A stretch of DNA of 64,000 bases from positions 35,718,934 through 35,782,933 of the forward strand of contig NC_063151.1 of NCBI RefSeq assembly GCF_020921035.1, written 5' to 3'. The notes under the pieces are model-generated. The model did not search any database. It was not told the origin of the DNA and saw only the letters and a list, made by a program, of their open reading frames with translations. Below are positions 1-13,100 of the stretch, piece after piece; within the stretch, counting starts at the first letter, position 1, and the number at the start of each line of letters is the position of its first letter. The DNA is from Rhodamnia argentea. Lineage: Eukaryota; Streptophyta; Magnoliopsida; Myrtales; Myrtaceae. Both the position numbers and the translations under genes were made by a program.

Positions 1-2360
1 AAGAAAAAGTGAAGCTTTATTAACATATAATGCACCAAGCGTTTTGCAAAATATTAACTAAAGACCAAGCAGATGTCAACACCAACCTCGTGTATCTTTG
101 GCCAGAGTCGAAGAACCGCAAGAGGAGTTAAAAATTACCCACTACCTAAAGAAGAAAAACTACTCAAATTCATTGAAATGCACATGGCGTGTGCTGAATC
201 TAGTGCATCATAAGTTCTAAAACTTATTAAAAAAGTGTAGTTAAATCTTAAAACTTTAAAAAAGTAAGACCAAATCCTAAAATTTATTGAATCGGTGCAA
301 TCAAGTCTCTTCGTGAATTCCGTCTAATAAGGCTGATTAAAAATGCCGATATGACTTTTTTCCATTGTTTTTTTAACACAAGTGACACCACGTGTCATTT
401 TTATTATCTTTTGCAGATAGAAAGAGCTGGCGTGGCATCTTCTTCTTCCTTGGTCCAACGCTCTTTTCTTCTCTCGAGCTATCCCACGGCCGTTCTCAAG
501 CTTTCAGCTCAAGCTGGTCAAGAGCTTTCAGCTCGAGGCCATGGCCATTTGAGCTCGAACCTCGCGGTGGCCATGGCCGTTGGCTGCTTAAGCTCGAACA
601 CTACCGTATGTGGACAATGCAGGAGCTCAGGCGGCCCAAGTGTAGGATACAGATGATGCAAGGCCTTTCCGAGTTCTTACTTCCATTAGCTCAAGTTTGA
701 TGGATGCCTTGGCATCGGCACACTCTAAAAGGCATCACATTTTGCAAGGAGCATTTCTCCTGCCCTAAGGCCTGTTGGAGTTGGCGAATACTTCGGGGAC
801 CCTTGTTTCTCACACCGGGTACGCCCACGTGAGCTTAGGGAAACCGAAGTGTTACCCAACGACATATGACCCATACGCGCGGGATGCGGGGGTTCGGGGG
901 GCAGCGCCCCGACACGTGTGTCCCATTGCCCGGTCACGGCGGCGGGGGTTCGGGGGCGGCGCCTCCCGACGGGGTTCCATTGCCCGGTCCGGGCCGGACG
1001 GCCGCCCGCTCGCCGGTGAGCGAGCGGGGTTCGGGGCAGCGCCCCCGAAACCTCTACGGGTTTGGGCTTTTATTTAAGCTGGCCCGTATGGTTGGGATTA
1101 AGAGATTTAGGTTTTTTAGCCCGTTTTTTGGGCATATATATTTTGCTCGGTTTTATCATTGTAATATGTGAATTGGCTGTAAACCAAAAAAATATAGTGA
1201 AATCTCTTTGCGGGACGTAACCCTAATCTTGGGGTGAACCTGGGTAATCTCGTGCGTTTTTCAATTTTTCTCGATTCTCTCGTGTGATCGTCGATTCGGT
1301 TCCGATAAATCCCTTCAAAGCCCGCGTCACTTTTGATCCACCTTTCTAGTTCTTGACCAAAGAACGCATTTGAGAGAGTCCCAGTTGGGTGTCCTGATTG
1401 AATGACATTCATTTACGGCCCGAAGTGAGTTCCCTTGACAACTTAATTGAAGTCTCGCCCATCGTGACCGAAATTCAACAGGGACTAGGCATAACCACAA
1501 TAACGGGTTTGTGTGAAATCATTTGGGTCACAAGAACACATGTACTAACCCAGCGTCCGCCATCACTGTCGGCCACTCGAGCTCAATTGGCCATGGCCAC
1601 GAGCCTCGAGCTTGATTTGGCCAGATTCAACTTCGAGTTGAAACGGCAATGGCCGCAAACATCGAAGCTAGATTTGGCCTCGGTGGCCATGAACATCGAG
1701 GTGGGCAAGCTCCGCTGCGCCACTCGAGCTCGACTCCATTACATCCAGGCTCCGCTTGCAAACTTTGAGTTCAAACTCAAAGCCGGGTGTTGAGCTCCCC
1801 GAGCCAGTCGAGTTTGACCTCTAATTTGGGCTTGAACTCGACCAAGAATTCGCGATCGAGCTTAAAGAGCGCGGAGAAGCCTGGACAAGAGAAGGTGTAG
1901 AGGCGGGTAACTGGGGCTTAGCAGCCAACGGCCATGGCGGACATTGTGTTTTGAGTTTTGAACAAGAAGATGAAGATGAACAATATGCACGAACTGCTTT
2001 CTCTCATTGTTCTTAACAATATCGTTCTCTAATCACATCGAAATTTTTTGTGATTTTCCTTGTAAGGAGTCCCGTCGATATTAGTGGAAACGAAATAGTC
2101 AGAGCCCTCAAACGTGCGGGCAGCATCGATCCGTGTCGTTATCATCGCAGAGACCATCGAAGCTGTCTCCTATGAATCTATAAATAAATAAATTTAAAGG
2201 AAAAAAAAAAGAGGCCAAGTCCAATCATTAATTTCCTCGAAATTGACAAAAATTACGAAACCGCAGATTCCTCCGACCTCCAGGGTTAATTCCGTCTTTT
2301 CAATTGTGAACTCCTCAAATTACTGTTGTGTCCATAATTTTTTCTCTCGGAAACTAAAAC
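1..2360. other. Intergenic region upstream of exportin-T
   Basis: I see no convincing gene. The stretch at about 190-350 has phrases such as 'cctaaaatttattgaa' that resemble arms of low-copy fold-back elements common in this window. Two blocks (about 470-610 and 1575-1800) are built from repeated GAGCTCGA, CTCGAG and GGCCATGGCC words and may be two parts of one old repeat. Open frames here are short, overlap on both strands and match no family. The block at 774-1340 is listed separately as LTR-like. Confidence 0.5.
774..1340. repeat. GC-rich LTR-like repeat block
   Basis: The block begins TGTTGGAG and contains three imperfect copies of a GC-rich, partly palindromic word (GGGGTTCGGGGGC followed by GGCGCC or AGCGCCCC) at about 889-914, 945-970 and 1025-1050. 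A TATA-like stretch (catatatatttt) and a 'ccctaatcttggggtgaacc' segment follow. That layout looks like an LTR with promoter and R/U5 parts. I could not find a matching target duplication or second LTR, so it may be a decayed solo LTR. A related GC word recurs at about 18852. Confidence 0.35.
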
Positions 2361-2368
2361 TATAAATA
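2361..2368 (+). promoter_or_regulatory. TATA box of exportin-T gene
   Basis: TATAAATA lies about 325 bp upstream of the exportin-T ATG, followed by a pyrimidine-rich segment with 'aaaccctact' and 'ctctctgcgctctg', typical of a plant transcription start region. The leader would be long, and a leader intron is possible but not resolved. Confidence 0.55.
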
Positions 2369-2455
2369 GAACCCCAAAAATCCGAAGTCCTCCCAAGCAC
2401 AAACCCTACTCTCTGCGCTCTGTTCCACTCCCACTCCAGCGCACAATTTTGCCAT

Positions 2456-2464
2456 AAACCCTAA
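2456..2464 (+). promoter_or_regulatory. Telo-box (AAACCCTAA) in leader
   Basis: AAACCCTAA is the telo-box found near the start of many plant genes for translation and ribosome biogenesis. A partial copy (AAACCCTA) is at 2401. Its place at a tRNA-export gene fits the class of genes that carry this element. Whether it acts here is an inference. Confidence 0.5.
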
Positions 2465-2657
2465 GTCCCGACACCCCCTCAAATTCGAAGACGTCACTCA
2501 ATTGATCTGAATTTCGATTAGGTAAAAGCACTCGATCCGTCTCTACGCCTTCGTCTTCTCGCGCCATTAAACGCCGGAAGTTGAAATTTTCTGGGATTTT
2601 TTTAGCTTATAGCTCAAGTAAGAGGACATCGAAGAGAACTTTTTTCACCGGTTGGTT

Positions 2658-2669
2658 ATGAAGTTGTGA
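2658..2669 (+). promoter_or_regulatory. Minimal uORF before exportin-T ATG
   Basis: ATG AAG TTG TGA is a three-codon upstream ORF that ends 17 nt before the main ATG. The main ATG has G at -3 and G at +4, a good context that would favour reinitiation or leaky scanning. Confidence 0.45.
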
Positions 2670-2686
2670 GGGTTTTATTTTTGGGA

Positions 2687-5600
2687 ATGGACGATCTCGA
2701 GAGGGCGATCATTGTTAGTTTCGACCAAACGGGGGCTGTCGATTCGGTGCTGAAATCGCAGGCGATCAATTTCTGCCAACAAATCAAGGATGCCCCGACG
2801 ATATGCAGGCTCTGTGTGGAGAAGCTGCGGTTTTGCCAGATTGTTCAAGTCCAGTTCTGGTGTCTCCAGACTCTGCATGAAGCCATCCGTGTAAAGTACT
2901 CGTTGATGAGCTCGGAAGAGAAGGATTTGGTTAGAAAATCAGTGTTTTCCATCGCTTGTTGTGATGAGGAAAGTGGCGGCATTTTGGCGGGTCCTATATT
3001 TATTAAGAATAAGCTGGCCCAAGTGATTGTCACTTTGATTTACTTTGAGTACCCTTTAATTTGGTCGTCTGTGTTTTTCGACTTTTTGGCCCACCTGAGC
3101 AAAGGGGGAGCTGTGATCGACATGTTCTGTCGCGTTTTAAATGCTCTGGACGATGAGTTAATTAGTTTAGATTACCCGCGGAGTAATGAGGAAGTGGCTG
3201 TTGCTGCACAGGTTAAGGATGCAATGAGACAGCAGTGTGTGCCTCAGATTGTCAGAGCATGTTATGACATTCTGTCCATGTATAGAAATTCTGATAGCAA
3301 AATATGTGCCACTGTTTTAGATACTCTGAGAAGGTACATTTCCTGGATTGATATCGGCTTGATTGCTAATGCTGTTTTCCTTCCCTTTTTGTTCGAGTTG
3401 ATGTTGTTTGATGGGATATCAGAACAATTCCGTGGGGCTGCAGCAGGATGTATGTTGGCTGTTGTTTCTAAACGGATGGATCCACAATCAAAATTGTCTC
3501 TGTTGAAGAATGTTCAGATAAGTCGTGTTTTTGGTTTGGTATCTGACGACAGCAGCTCTGAGTTGGCATCAAGAGTTGCTTCCCTGCTTACGGGATATGC
3601 TGTGGAAGTTCTGGAGTGCTCCAAACGGTTGACTGAGGAAACGAAACGAACTTCATTTGAGCTCTTGGATGAGGTATTGCCCTCTGTTTTTTACGTAATG
3701 CAAAATTGTGAGGTTGATACAGCATTCAGCATTGTGCAATTCTTTTCGGGTTATGTTTCTGCTATGAAGAGCCTTTCTCTGTTGACGGAAAAACGACTTT
3801 ATCACGTGAGTCAAATTTTGGAAGTGATCCGTTCTCAGATCCGTTACGATCCTATGTACCGGGATAATCTTGACACATTGGACAAGATTGGGAGAGAGGA
3901 AGAAGGTAGGATGGTGGAGTACAGGAAAGACTTCTTTGTACTACTTCGAAGCATTGGAAGAGTAGCACCTGATATTACCCAGGCATTTATTCGGAACTCA
4001 TTGGATGCTGCTGTCACCTCTTCCGGTGGGAATATTGAAGAGGTGGAAGCTGCTCTTTCCCTTCTCTATGCTCTTGGAGAGTCATTAAGTGAGGAAACGA
4101 TTAGAAGTGGGAGAGGACTTTTGAGTGACTTGGTGCCTATGCTTTTGGCAAGTAGATTCGCATGCCATTCGAATAGGATTGTTGCACTTGTTTATTTAGA
4201 TACCATTGCAAGATATGCAAAGTTTGTCCAGGAAAATAGCCAGTATATACCCATGTTACTGGCTGCTTTTCTTGATGAAAGAGGTATACATCACCCAAAC
4301 ATCAATGTGGGTCGAAGGGCAAGTTACCTATTTATGAGAGTCGTGAAGTCGTTGAAATCAAATCTTGTGCCCTTCATAGAGACTATACTGCAGGTAGTGG
4401 GATCAACCTCCTTTTCTCCTTTGGAATAATTCGCATTTTATTTTGCCGTGCATAGTTGGCAATTCCCCATTCTCTGTTCTCCATTTGAGGCTTCTATTTG
4501 TTGACAGAGCTTGCAAGATACGGTAGCTCAATTTACAAATGTTGATTATTCCTCAAAAGCACTTTCTGGTACTGAAGATGGCACTCACATTTTTGAGGTA
4601 GTTATTCTGTCTCTACATTTTCTATTATGTGAAGACATGCACAGATGTTCTTTGAATGTGCTTGACTTGGGGGTAGATATAGCCACCAAGCTTATTTTTC
4701 GTGTTCTTATTTCGACAAGAAATTTCACAGGCAATTGGTATATTGATTGGGATGGAAGATGTGCCTCTGGAAAAGCAATCTGGTTATCTCTCTTCACTGC
4801 TGACTCCTCTTTGTCATCAGGTTATTTTCATAAGCTCTATTAAGGAGCTCCCTCTCTTCTCAAGCTGCTTATTTATTAGTTTGTAATTGGCCTTTGAACA
4901 TGTTATGTGATGATCCAGGTTGAGGGCTTGCTGTTGAATTCCGAAACACTGACTATAGAAGAGGCACCGGGGAAAATTGCCACCATTCAGCAAGTTATTA
5001 TGGCTATAAATGCCCTTAGTAAGGTCTTTATTCTTTTTCAACCTCCTGATTTCAACTATCCAATCAGTTCTCTCTCTTTGCAAAACCTCAGGGTAGTTTT
5101 GATATTCACATCTTGATTTAAAAATCTGCTAGTTTGTTTGGACTGCTGGATTGAGAACATCAATGTTCTTACACCATTTCTACTTCCCTCCTATATGCCG
5201 AAGTTATTTTCTGTGAAGTTGAGCAAGCATTAAAGCTTTATAGCTTCTCTCTTCTGTGATATTTTCCCTTAATTTGGAGTGGTCAATTTCAGGGCTTTAG
5301 CGAGCGCCTTGTGACAGCTAGTCGCCCTGCAATTGGTCTCATGTTCAAAAGGGTAGGTTGTGTTGTATATCTTCTCTTTTGCATTGTGTGTCCATTGCTG
5401 TATTACATACGTGATGCCATGATATTCTTATGTTGATGGTTAGAGGTGTTTCAGGATTTTAGGATAGGTCCCACTTTTAATTTCTTGTTTTTATATGTAT
5501 ATCCTTGGATGGAAGCGAGACTGAACGTTGTACTTCCCAAACTGAATGTTGTACTTCCCAATCTTTTTATTGCAGTGGGCTATTTATCTACTCCTAAATT

Positions 5601-8600
5601 TCTCTGTATTTCATGGCTGAATATGATTGTCACTAAGTGCGATGTACTTTAGGCTACATCCCAACCCATAAAATGATGGTCTGTCTTTGGCTGGAAACTC
5701 ACATATTGATGACGTGCTGAACACAGACATTTATGTGACCTTTTCTTTTGGCTATCAGATATTTATTTCACTTGAAATGCATTAGCACAGACAGGATCTT
5801 GTATATTTGATGTAAACGGTTTAACTTGTTTTGCTGTATGTCAATCCAGACATTGGATGTTCTCCTCCAAATTCTTGTTGTATATCCAAAGATAGAGCCT
5901 CTGCGATCTAAGGTAAGATTGAAAGTACAGGTGAAATATGCTTTATTCATCAGTGAAATAAACATGATGCAACTGTCCATTCTTACTCAGGTTATGTCAT
6001 TCATTCACCGCATGGTGGATACCCTTGGAGCATCCGTTTTCCCTTATCTTCCGAAGGCATTGGAACAGTTGCTTGCTGAAATTGAGGTACAAAATAATTT
6101 CTATGAGTTGGTCTTTTTTGTTTGCTATTATTTAAATGGAGAATGTCATTGCAGTTTGTGGAATTTCTTCATAATTAAAACATCGAGTGAGCTTGCATAG
6201 GGTGGCCATTGAGCTAGGTGATTTAATTATAACTGCAAGTTGGTAAGTGACAGATTCATTGAGTCTACATAAAATTACTTAATTGGATATGTTTGCCTAA
6301 TGAATAAGAGCTACCCCAGGTTGAGCTGTCAAGGGAGATTGTGCTAAAATTTGATTTATTCATGAGAGAACTGACTCTGGTCGAACACTTTGTATGACTG
6401 GTTTAGTTCCTGCTGGATTCTTTGAAGTATTATTTGCATATACATTTCTTTTTTCTGTTTTATTAACCTGTTCTCTATCCGTTACAGTAGCTTCATTAAG
6501 TGGGTCGTCTGAAGCTTTTGATTGACAAATGGAAACATCCGTCATGCTTTACTATGACAAATTGTGGAGGGATGAGTTACTTCATTGTTGGCGTACACAG
6601 AGATTTGTTTGAATTAGAGTGTGTTCATTTGTGATACGAGAATCCCTTGCTACTCCATAGGGATTATTCTTTCAGTTGTCTTAGTGCCTCAAACATGGCA
6701 CAGGCTTGTGAAATCAGCTTGGAACCATCTCCATTGTGTTTTCTTTGCGTTTTGTTGGTTTGTTTATTTCCCAAACCTTCTTTGTCTGGGGTCTGAAGGT
6801 CAGCTTGAGGTGATCTAAGCATGATCTATTGATTTGACTGCCTTAAAGCTATGCTATATTTGTAATGTGGTTCGAATGGTTTTCTTGCCAAGGAGACCAA
6901 GAACCCCAAATCTTCAATTTCAAAACGAAGTTCAGAAAATTGCTGGTTTTATATTTGTTTATTCAGGTGAACTGAAATTATTTGAACTGAATTGGATTGG
7001 GTAACCAGTAATCATTGTGTTGTGTTTGGCCTCCTGGAAGTTGGAACGATTATTCGGATATCCACTGTTTTTCTCATGTACATTTTGGTGACATAGTAGC
7101 ATAAGAAAATGGAAATTTTAATATCCAATTCTATCTGGTGTTTGGCGTTTGGCATATACCTTATCTATGCTCGATTACTCTTTTTCACTGAAAATGACGT
7201 CACTAACTTTGGAGAAAACTTAGTATATGTGCAAATAGCTTCTTCTATAGGGGATCATGTAGTTGGTCCATAATCAGGGATCTGATTACTTTTTGGTGGT
7301 TGGTTAATGTCAGTACCCCACAGAAATCTGTGGGCTGTCAGAGAAGGAAGAATTTGTGACAGGTTGCCCCCAAGCTTGGCGACCTGACCACTCTTTGTCA
7401 AAGGAAAGAGACTAGTGGTTGCATATAAGCAATTTGAGAACAGGTGCTGAGGTGCTGTCACTGACTGGCCTGAAGCATACCTTTAGCTTTAGGCCGGTGG
7501 AGGCAAAGAGAGGATTATCTATCCATACGATACGATATTCCTACACAAATAGAAGATCTCACGTTATTAAGTATGCTGTTTATGTGGCAATTGTGATTGG
7601 ACAATGTCTGTGATTATACTCACTATGGGGCTGTTAAGCTCCCCAAGTTTTCCGTGCAAATTGGTTTGTAGACCCTTTTTTTAACTGTTAACTTCTATCA
7701 CGTTTTTCTCCATATATATGTCTTCCACTCTTGGCTATATATTTTATTAGGCCTATATATGGGCTACATCCACCCTTTTAGTATGTCCACTGTCCAGCAC
7801 TCACCAGACACTGGATAGGATTTTAGAGATGATATATCTGATTCGCAAGGGACTATCTAACTAATTTAAAATAGCATTAAGCAAAGAAGAGACTTTGTTC
7901 TTAATCAGGCCAGCCTTGTGGTCAAGTGAGCCTGCTTATGATAAGTAGTTTCCACATGCTCATGCACTCCTAGTGAACATGGTTTTTATCTACTAAAAGT
8001 TTGGGTGTTAGTTATTTCATTGTCTCATACTCAGATGGTTGATGTTAGTCTGATTTATCTTGCAGCCTAAGGAGATGGTTAGTTTTCTTGTGTTACTTAA
8101 TCAAATAATTTGTAAGTTCAACAACCTGGCACATGATGTACTCGAGGAGGTGTTTCCTGCCATTGCCGGAAGGATATTCAGCATCATCCCAAGGGAAGCA
8201 ATTACATCAGGCCCCGGCGCCAACACCGAGGTAGGGAGATGCATCACCTTCTGAGATTTTATGGATGTTATGCTCAGTGACATGGAACAGTCACAATCGC
8301 TATACAATTTATTTGGACTACAAACTTGTCAGTTTTAGCAGGTATACTTCTGTAGAGATAAATTTCTTCATGTTCTGCACCCCCTTAAGTTTGCCATGAT
8401 AGTATCTATTATTTTGGGGGACGGTCACGAATGCAGTTAGTTCAGCAATTAATAAGTGTATCACCTTTGGAAACTTCCAAACTTTGCTTGGCGAGGGAAA
8501 GGTCTTTAAAATGTGGAATGATCATCTTTGTTGAGAAACGACCTTAAGTAAATTCAGCGCAATGCCATGGTAAAAGGAAAAAGGCAGGAAAAAGAAAATA

Positions 8601-10141
8601 TCAAAGAGTGTTTCTTTCTGGGACAAATTAATTGTTCCGTAAGGGGCATTCCCTTTAAAAGATATGATACTAGTTGAAATTGTTGTGCACTAATCTCTCT
8701 CTCTCTCTCTCTCTCTCAGGAAATCAGGGAAATTCAAGAGCTTCAGCAAACTTTGTATACCTTTCTCTATGATATTGTTACACATGATCTTTCTTCAGTT
8801 TTCCTTTCGCCCAAAAGTCGCCATTACTTGGATCAAGTGATGCATTTGCTACTTTACACAGCTTGTAATCATAAGGACATTCTTATGAGAAAGGTACGTG
8901 ATGCAATCTTATATTCAACTTAAGCTCTCCTCTCTTATTCACAGAAAATGTGGAGACGTACAACTTCAAAATTCTAATTTCTGTGGTTCAGTAATTACAA
9001 TCACGGCTAATGGGGCCATGACGCAATTCAAGCACGTTTTGCTTCTGTTTGTAGGCATGTGTGCAGATCTTCATCAGACTTATTAAAGATTGGTGCAGCA
9101 GGCCTCATGAGGAAAAGGTTCTTGCACCTTTTCTGCCAGTTTTATGCTCGTCGTATTGTCTTTGGTGATTATGCACAAATTAATTGATCAGAAGCATGTT
9201 CTCTTTTTCAGGTACCTGGTTTTCAAAAGTTCATGATCGAGGTTTTTGCGACCAACTGTTGCTTGTACAGCGTACTCGACAGATCTTTCGAGTTCCGAGA
9301 TGCAAATACTGTAAGCTAATGATGTGGTTGTTTCTTTTCTATGTTTTGCCATTTATTTCTATGGAAAATTTGTGGCGATCACTGAGTTGATGTACAAATA
9401 TCGAGCTACTCTATTTATTTCCCTGGAGCAATAATAGTTACATAAGGGGATTGAATTACAAATGGGTATATTAGGTCTTACCTGTTGTGAACACTCGCCT
9501 TTAATTATTTTATGCTCACTCAAAAAATGGGATTGTTGATAGAGCTTTTAACACATGCCCTTTTAGTTACTTCTACACCAGCAACTTTTGATACATTGTT
9601 CATTTGGCAGCTCATATTGTTTGGAGAAATTGTATTGGCTCAGAAAATCATGTATGAGAAGTTTGGAGATGATTTCCTCCTCAATTTTCTATCTAAAGTT
9701 TTTCTGACTACGCACTGCCCTCAACATTTGGTGGAACAGTATTGTCAAAAGTTGCAGGTGAGGAATCTTATGTAGTATTAGTAACAGGTTTTACTGGAAA
9801 TTATAAAAGTTGTACACTTTATTGTCTGTATCTTTTTGTGAATACGAAGCTGTTTCCATTACCACCACGTTTTATTTCCTTATTCAAATTTGTAACTGTT
9901 TTGTGATGCGTAAAGAAAGAGGCTTTCGGGTTTTCCCTTTGATGATATGCATGTATAGAAGCTTGTAGTGGAGGCCACTGCTTACTGATTGGAATCACTT
10001 TCCTGATATAGTCTGCTTTCTGCTCACCAATTATTTTGTCCCTTTCTGCAGGGCGGTGACATAAAGTCTTTGAAATCATCCTACCGTTCCCTCATCGAGA
10101 ACTTAAGACATCAACAGAATGGAAGTCTTGTTTTCAGATAG
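2687..10141 (+). CDS. PSD: Exportin-T (PAUSED type), tRNA nuclear export receptor
   Basis: Importin-beta family karyopherin that binds mature tRNA with Ran-GTP and carries it out of the nucleus. Thirteen coding exons: 2687-4393, 4508-4597, 4731-4820, 4919-5023, 5293-5352, 5850-5912, 5991-6086, 8066-8230, 8720-8893, 9055-9117, 9212-9310, 9611-9757, 10052-10141. Every junction is GT-AG and every exon is a multiple of three, so all 12 introns are phase 0. The product is 982 aa, close to Arabidopsis PAUSED. It starts MDDLERAI and has the N-terminal Ran-binding-type segment (VQVQFWCLQTL, near residue 55) and Xpo1-like repeats (NKLAQVIVTLIYFEYPLIWS, near 110; DMFCRVLNALDDELISLDYP, near 145). It ends ENLRHQQNGSLVFR. 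I chose the ATG at 2687 because the family starts MDDLE; the reading frame stays open to 2666 without an earlier ATG. Intron 7 is the largest, about 2 kb. No lesion is seen. Confidence 0.95.
8694..8717 (+). repeat. (TC)12 microsatellite forming an intron 3' end
   Basis: A run of TC dinucleotides ends directly in the AG acceptor of exportin-T exon 9 (8720), so the microsatellite is itself the polypyrimidine tract. Length change here could alter splicing strength. Confidence 0.9.
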
Positions 10142-13100
10142 CATAACCATGGCTAGAGATATAGGTGACTTCTCAAATCATTTTTTGCATGCACAGCCCT
10201 TAATGTGGCAATACAATTTTGCCCGAGGTTGGAACTGAATGTGGCTGTTCATGAACCTGGTCCGGTTTTCAGTAACTGGAGATGTTGTATATTGCGGCTT
10301 CTCTTCTTTGTATATAGCTTTTGCTGTGACAAGTCCATGACAATTGAGGTATATACTCAGGGTTTGCTTCAAATTGGTATAAACTGAAGAATGAGGAGAG
10401 ACTAATATGGTCGTTTCACTCTATCTTGAACAGTTTGTACATACACGGGAGCACTACCTGAAGATCAATTTCTTTGGCAATTCTTTATATTTGGGGTCAA
10501 ATTCAAGTTTCTTGTATCAAATTCATTCAGACTTAATGAAAGAAAGAGAGTGAGCATCTTTTGGTTCTCTGTCGAAATCATTGTATGCTTTTATCAGTGA
10601 TAAGATCCTTGTTCCCCAGCTTATTACTTTTTGGCAATTCGCCACACACAGTGAATCTACTTTAATTGGATGAAATCTTGAAGACGATGAGATGGTGCTT
10701 TCCTTGATCAGGACTTTTCTATTAGATTTTCGGTTTTCGGAGTGCAATCTAAGAGCATTCTGGTTTTTGCAGTCATTTGAGAGTCAGGGGAGCGATGGAG
10801 AGGCCGGTCGAATTAAAGCGGAGAGGACTGATAATGCTTAGGCTGGACTGTCTGTCAGACTTGCTTAATTTAAGGTTTAAAAACGCTAGAACTTTATGAA
10901 GTCGCCCATAAAGCCTGATATGATATAGAAATAGATCACTCCATTTCCTGAACATACCTTTCCTAGAGCTCGAGACAACATGTTAAGCATCTCACTTGTT
11001 AGCAGCTACGATAGTCTCTAAAAGAATCAATATATAATATTTAACATGATAATCTAATGGCTCTATGATAGACATCAAAAAAGTTCAGTAACAGAACAGT
11101 GTATTAACAATGTAATCTCATAATGCATACAACTTTCATCTTCTTGTGGCCCCAAGGAGGGATCGGATCTTAATTTGCAAGTAGGGGATTCTCTAAATTT
11201 GCATCTTTGACCTAAAAAATTATAGCAGCAATTCATCTTTGTTGTTTCCTCAAGACAGTTCCGGTTCGTCGTGCATGTATATTCCTTTGAATAAGAAACA
11301 GGTATCGGAAATGGACAAAAAAGCTTTCAGAACATTATCAAATGCTTTCTCAATCACATCAGCGAGAATTTCCTCGTTGGTTCCAGGACGAACGGAGATA
11401 TGAAGCTGTAGATATTGTAATTATTAGAACATTAATGAGTAATTACGTGTAAAGAACTAACGGATGCTGGATTTGTCGCACGAGTGAAACGCGGTGCATT
11501 CATCTGATTCGTTGTATTATGCTACTACTGGCCGCGTTGTAGCTTTTTAAGGTAGTGTGTGTTGTCTTGGGAAACTTGTCAGAAATTAAGTTGACCTGAA
11601 GTCTCTTTTGTGGCGTGAAGCGCCTGGCACCTATGTTTTGTCATAAGAGGGATTTGAAACTGCTAATCCACCTGCTAATGTTTGGACAAATATGGTAGAC
11701 TGAATTGCGGAGAAACTCGGTGATCAGTTCGGAATAAGCCGAAAGTACGACGAAGCCTTAGGAAATTTACCAAATTTTTACCAGACTTTGTGCCCTCGTG
11801 TCTTTTCTTCATAACCCGTCAACAGCAAATGTTGATCTTTTGAAGGCAAGATGGGTTTGACTGTGAGCCCCATGTTTGTATAGTGACAGAGTCCCAAGCT
11901 CATTCAGACAATAGAAATCGAGAGGTTAATATCTTTCATTGGCACGTTTCGGTTGACCGCCTAGTCCTTGGCGACTTGGCCAAGTTCTACAAAACCTCGA
12001 GTCAAGTTCAGACTCCACCCTTTGTTTGAACTCGAAGTGTCAATTTCCCCTCTCTTTTCTCACACAATTTTCCCAGAAAGTTCGCAGCGCCAGCCAACTT
12101 TGTTGAGGTGGGCTTCATCGTTGAAGAACCTTGAGAATGCTTGAAAGATCAAAAAAGAAGAGAGAGATTGTCTTCCATGCCCATGAAAGTGTACGGGAGA
12201 AATGATACTTCCCATCCACGGTGAACAGAATTAAGTACTCCATATGAAACACGTTCTACCTAAACTTGTCACCATAATCTGGTGGAAAAGCAAGCTAAAT
12301 TAGCATTACTATATAGATCAGTCACCGTTAGTCTATCTAGAGAAAAGGAGTAGTCTTTTCATATATTCTGAATCAGCTTTCGCCCGTCAAGATTAAGTCT
12401 ATTTGCTCCTTAATTCAAAGTCATTTGTCGCGGACCGACTTTATCCAAATCACTCAAAAAGAACGGCGTGTGAACTTACCAAGAAGTATCAGCTGATAAC
12501 ATCATGAAGTTAAAATAAACTAAAGGAAATCAGAAATCTAACTTTTTGCTTCTGGAAAGCAAGGAATTCGAGACTTAAACTTGATTCTCCGTCTGTCCTT
12601 GTATTCCATGTCTCAGGATTTCCGCTGCTGATTATTCAAAGTCAACAAGGTACAATTGTTCCCTAGCTCAATGAAGAGCATGCCTGAATGGATAAACATT
12701 ACATGAAAATTACTCGTACTGTTCCCATCTGATGGAGATTTCCATGTTGAGATTTGCAGACTTTTTATTAGGCAGCAAGGGAAAGAATGTGTGCTTATGA
12801 TCGAGATTTCTCACTGCCATTGGCATCATTTATATTCATGAGCAGTGAATAAACATGATGAAAGGGAAAACAAAAGTTCTCGTGAAGCGAGATTGGTCTA
12901 ATTCCACTAGATTAAGCCAATGACGTAAGGAAAACAGAGATCGCGTCGATTTAGTTTAAGTTTAAACGGGAAAAATGTTATCAAACGCGACTTTCTATGT
13001 CTCTGTTTTTGTCAAATGTCTATGCCAATGTGAATACTCTTCCACCTAACTTTTGGTTTCCATCACTGCAAGATTAAGCCGAGAGAGACAGAACAAAAGA

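Noticed and set aside
774..1340. Complete solo LTR call
   Set aside because: No target duplication or CA end could be fixed, so it is kept only as LTR-like.
6087..8065. Hidden gene inside the 2-kb exportin-T intron
   Set aside because: Only short frames in both directions, with no motif or repeat ends that I can identify.
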